A DNA stretch of 64,000 nucleotides from Vibrio sp. Isolate34 (GTDB lineage: Bacteria > Pseudomonadota > Gammaproteobacteria > Enterobacterales > Vibrionaceae), in assembly GCF_022397915.1 (NCBI RefSeq), contig NZ_JAKEUO010000006.1:66192-130191 (forward strand), given 5' to 3'. Within the stretch, counting starts at the first letter, position 1. Every line of letters begins with the position of its first letter. Below the pieces are notes generated by a model. The model was given only the letters and a program-made list of their open reading frames with translations, did no database searches and was not told the DNA's origin. The translations under genes and the position numbers were made by a program. Below, in pieces: positions 62,358-64,000 of the stretch.

Positions 62358-64000
62358 ATGACTAAAATTGTAATTATCGGAGGCGTAGCTGGTGGTGCAT
62401 CAGCGGCTGCACGAGCTCGTCGTCTTAGCGAAGAAGCAGAGATTATTATGTTCGAGCGTGGGCCATTTGTCTCTTTTGCCAATTGCGGATTACCATATCA
62501 CATCGGGGGTGATATTCAGGACCGAAGTCAACTGCTCCTACAAACTCCCGAGAGCTTCTTAGCCCGATTTAACGTTGATGTTCGTGTTATGAATGAAGTC
62601 GTATCCATTGACCGACACAGCAAACAGGTTACGGTTAAGAATCTACTGGATGGTAGCGAGTATATACAAAGCTACGACTTCCTGTTACTCAGTCCTGGAG
62701 CTGGTCCTGTGGTTCCTCCAATCTCTGGTATTGATAACCCGCTGACCCACTCGCTGCGTAACATTCCTGATATGGATCGTATCCTTCAAACCATCCAGAT
62801 GAACAAACCCGAGCACGCAACGGTTGTGGGTGGTGGTTTCATTGGCTTAGAAATGATGGAAGCCTTCCACCAGTTGGGAATCAAAACCACGCTGATTGAG
62901 ATGGCGGATCAGGTGATGACACCTGTCGACCGTGAAATGGCGGGCTTTGCTCACGCTGAAATTCGCGAGAAAGGTATTGACCTTAAACTAGGCATTGCGC
63001 TCCAAGCTATCGAGTACGTGCCGAACGAGCATATAGCCAGCATCGGCTCTGGTGAAGATACCGAACACCAGCATATTGAAGGTGAACTCAACCTGACTCT
63101 CAGCAATGGTGAATCGCTAACCACTGATATCTTAATCATGGCTATTGGTGTGCGCCCAGAGACTAAGTTGGCAAAAGAAGCAGGACTTCAAATAGGTGAA
63201 CTAGGTGGTATCTACACCAATGAAATGATGCAGACCAGCGATCCTAACATCTACGCTGTGGGTGATGCGGTCGAAGAAAAAGATTTTGTCACAGGTGCAC
63301 AAACTTTGGTGCCGCTTGCAGGCCCTGCTAACCGTCAAGGTCGTATGGCTGCCGACAACATGCTCGGACGCAATGAAACCTATCAAGGTACACAAGGCAC
63401 CGCTATTTGTAAGATTTTCGACCTAGCCGTTGCTTCAACAGGGAAAAACGAAAAACAGTTGAAGCGTGAGGGCGTGGACTATGAAAAAGTCTATGTGCAT
63501 ACTGCCAGCCACGCGAGCTACTACCCAGGCGCTGAGATTGTATCGTTCAAAATGTTGTTCGATCCAAAAACAGGCAAAATCTTTGGTGCGCAAGCAGTGG
63601 GCAAAGATGGTGTCGATAAACGAATTGATGTGATGGCGGTTGCCCAGCGAGCAGGTATGACGGTCGAGCAGCTTCAACACTTAGAGCTCACTTACGCTCC
63701 GCCATATGGCAGTGCAAAAGATGTGATCAACCAAGCTGCATTTGTGGCGAACAACATCATTAAGGGCGACGCCACTCCGATTCACTTTGATGAAATGGAC
63801 TCACTGACCGACGAGCAAGTCCTGCTAGATGTACGTAACCCTGGCGAACTCGAAAATGTTGGCTTTATCAAAGATGCGATCAACATTCCTGTTGACCAAT
63901 TACGCCACCGTATGGATGAATTGCCAAAAGACAAAGAGATCGTTATTTACTGTCAAGTCGGGTTACGCGGTAATGTTGCGTATCGTCAACTGGTGAACAA
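62358..64000 (+). CDS. CoA-disulfide reductase-like flavoprotein fused to a rhodanese domain (runs off the end)
   Basis: FAD/NAD(P)H-dependent disulfide reductase of the CoADR type, 547 codons visible without a stop before the end of the window. The N-terminal FAD motif is IIGGVAGGASAAARARR (residues 6-22), the single redox-active Cys43 lies in SFANCGLPYHIG, the NAD(P)H motif is VVGGGFIGLEMMEAFH (about 155), and the second FAD motif is YAVGDAVEE (about 298). From about residue 475 a rhodanese domain begins (LLDVRNPGELENVGF), with a Cys in YCQVGLRG. Such fusions act in persulfide or CoA disulfide reduction and sulfur handling. A gene symbol (cdr) would be reasonable but I leave it blank. Partial at the 3' end. 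Confidence 0.9.
   Translation, partial: MTKIVIIGGVAGGASAAARARRLSEEAEIIMFERGPFVSFANCGLPYHIGGDIQDRSQLLLQTPESFLARFNVDVRVMNEVVSIDRHSKQVTVKNLLDGSEYIQSYDFLLLSPGAGPVVPPISGIDNPLTHSLRNIPDMDRILQTIQMNKPEHATVVGGGFIGLEMMEAFHQLGIKTTLIEMADQVMTPVDREMAGFAHAEIREKGIDLKLGIALQAIEYVPNEHIASIGSGEDTEHQHIEGELNLTLSNGESLTTDILIMAIGVRPETKLAKEAGLQIGELGGIYTNEMMQTSDPNIYAVGDAVEEKDFVTGAQTLVPLAGPANRQGRMAADNMLGRNETYQGTQGTAICKIFDLAVASTGKNEKQLKREGVDYEKVYVHTASHASYYPGAEIVSFKMLFDPKTGKIFGAQAVGKDGVDKRIDVMAVAQRAGMTVEQLQHLELTYAPPYGSAKDVINQAAFVANNIIKGDATPIHFDEMDSLTDEQVLLDVRNPGELENVGFIKDAINIPVDQLRHRMDELPKDKEIVIYCQVGLRGNVAYRQLVN

Noticed and set aside
1..64000. Prophage, integron or CRISPR content
   Set aside because: No integrase, attC-like series, phage structural genes or regularly spaced repeats were seen.

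Overview
The window looks like chromosomal DNA from a marine Vibrio, probably of the Splendidus clade. The reasons are a MetJ-controlled metA, an LPMO-type chitin-binding protein, the small alarmone synthetase RelV, the CqsA/CqsS quorum-sensing pair, ihfA, and a gene order (btuCD, astE, cob genes, sbcB, lrgAB, cdd, purT, tpm, relV, ihfA) that resembles what I remember of chromosome 1 of Vibrio cholerae. The species is inferred. I saw no rRNA, tRNA, CRISPR array, insertion sequence or prophage. Most genes are intact housekeeping or metabolic genes, with small accessory insertions between them.

Layout. 1-13.5 kb: a small protein behind a perfect FNR site, a frameshifted diguanylate cyclase, an M20 peptidase, metA with three tandem Met boxes, a PilW/PilF-like TPR lipoprotein, rlmF with a YgjP-type metallopeptidase, a LysR/MFS divergent pair, a GAF-GGDEF cyclase and a YhhY-type acetyltransferase. 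13.7-16.4 kb: a small exported protein missed by length cut-offs, the LPMO and a small conserved protein. 16.4-25.3 kb: cobalamin uptake (btuCD) and cobinamide salvage (cobT-S-U-C), with astE, an oligoendopeptidase and a flavin reductase. 25.7-31.5 kb: tcyP cystine uptake, an aldo/keto reductase with a GlcG-like partner opposite a LysR gene, an aerolysin-fold toxin domain that seems to lack its 5' end, and a zinc-ribbon microprotein.

31.6-45.6 kb: a secreted sphingomyelinase followed at once by a putative lipase-chaperone-like membrane protein; an AraC regulator opposite a DUF2804/sterol-desaturase pair; sbcB, lrgAB, cdd with a CRP/CytR-like promoter, purT with a PurR box, tpm, relV and ihfA. 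45.6-49.2 kb: a zinc-starvation island bounded by two Zur-like boxes. It holds a Fur/Zur-family regulator, a dihydroorotase fragment joined out of frame to the C-terminal half of a COG0523 (ZigA/YeiR-type) GTPase, and an aspartoacylase. 49.5-52.9 kb: cqsA and cqsS, convergent. 53-64 kb: a TauD-like dioxygenase, an MBL-fold protein without the usual metal histidines, a LysR gene, an ACT protein, a chemoreceptor, an HU paralog with a tiny partner, a VirK/YbjX protein and the start of a CoA-disulfide reductase-rhodanese fusion that runs off the end.

The best leads are the chimeric dihydroorotase/COG0523 locus in the zinc island, the sphingomyelinase with its possible dedicated foldase, the orphan pore-forming toxin domain, the receptor-specificity residue in CqsS, and the signal-peptide-like leader on RelV. 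Two separate one-base frame disruptions (diguanylate cyclase and zinc island) should be confirmed against reads.
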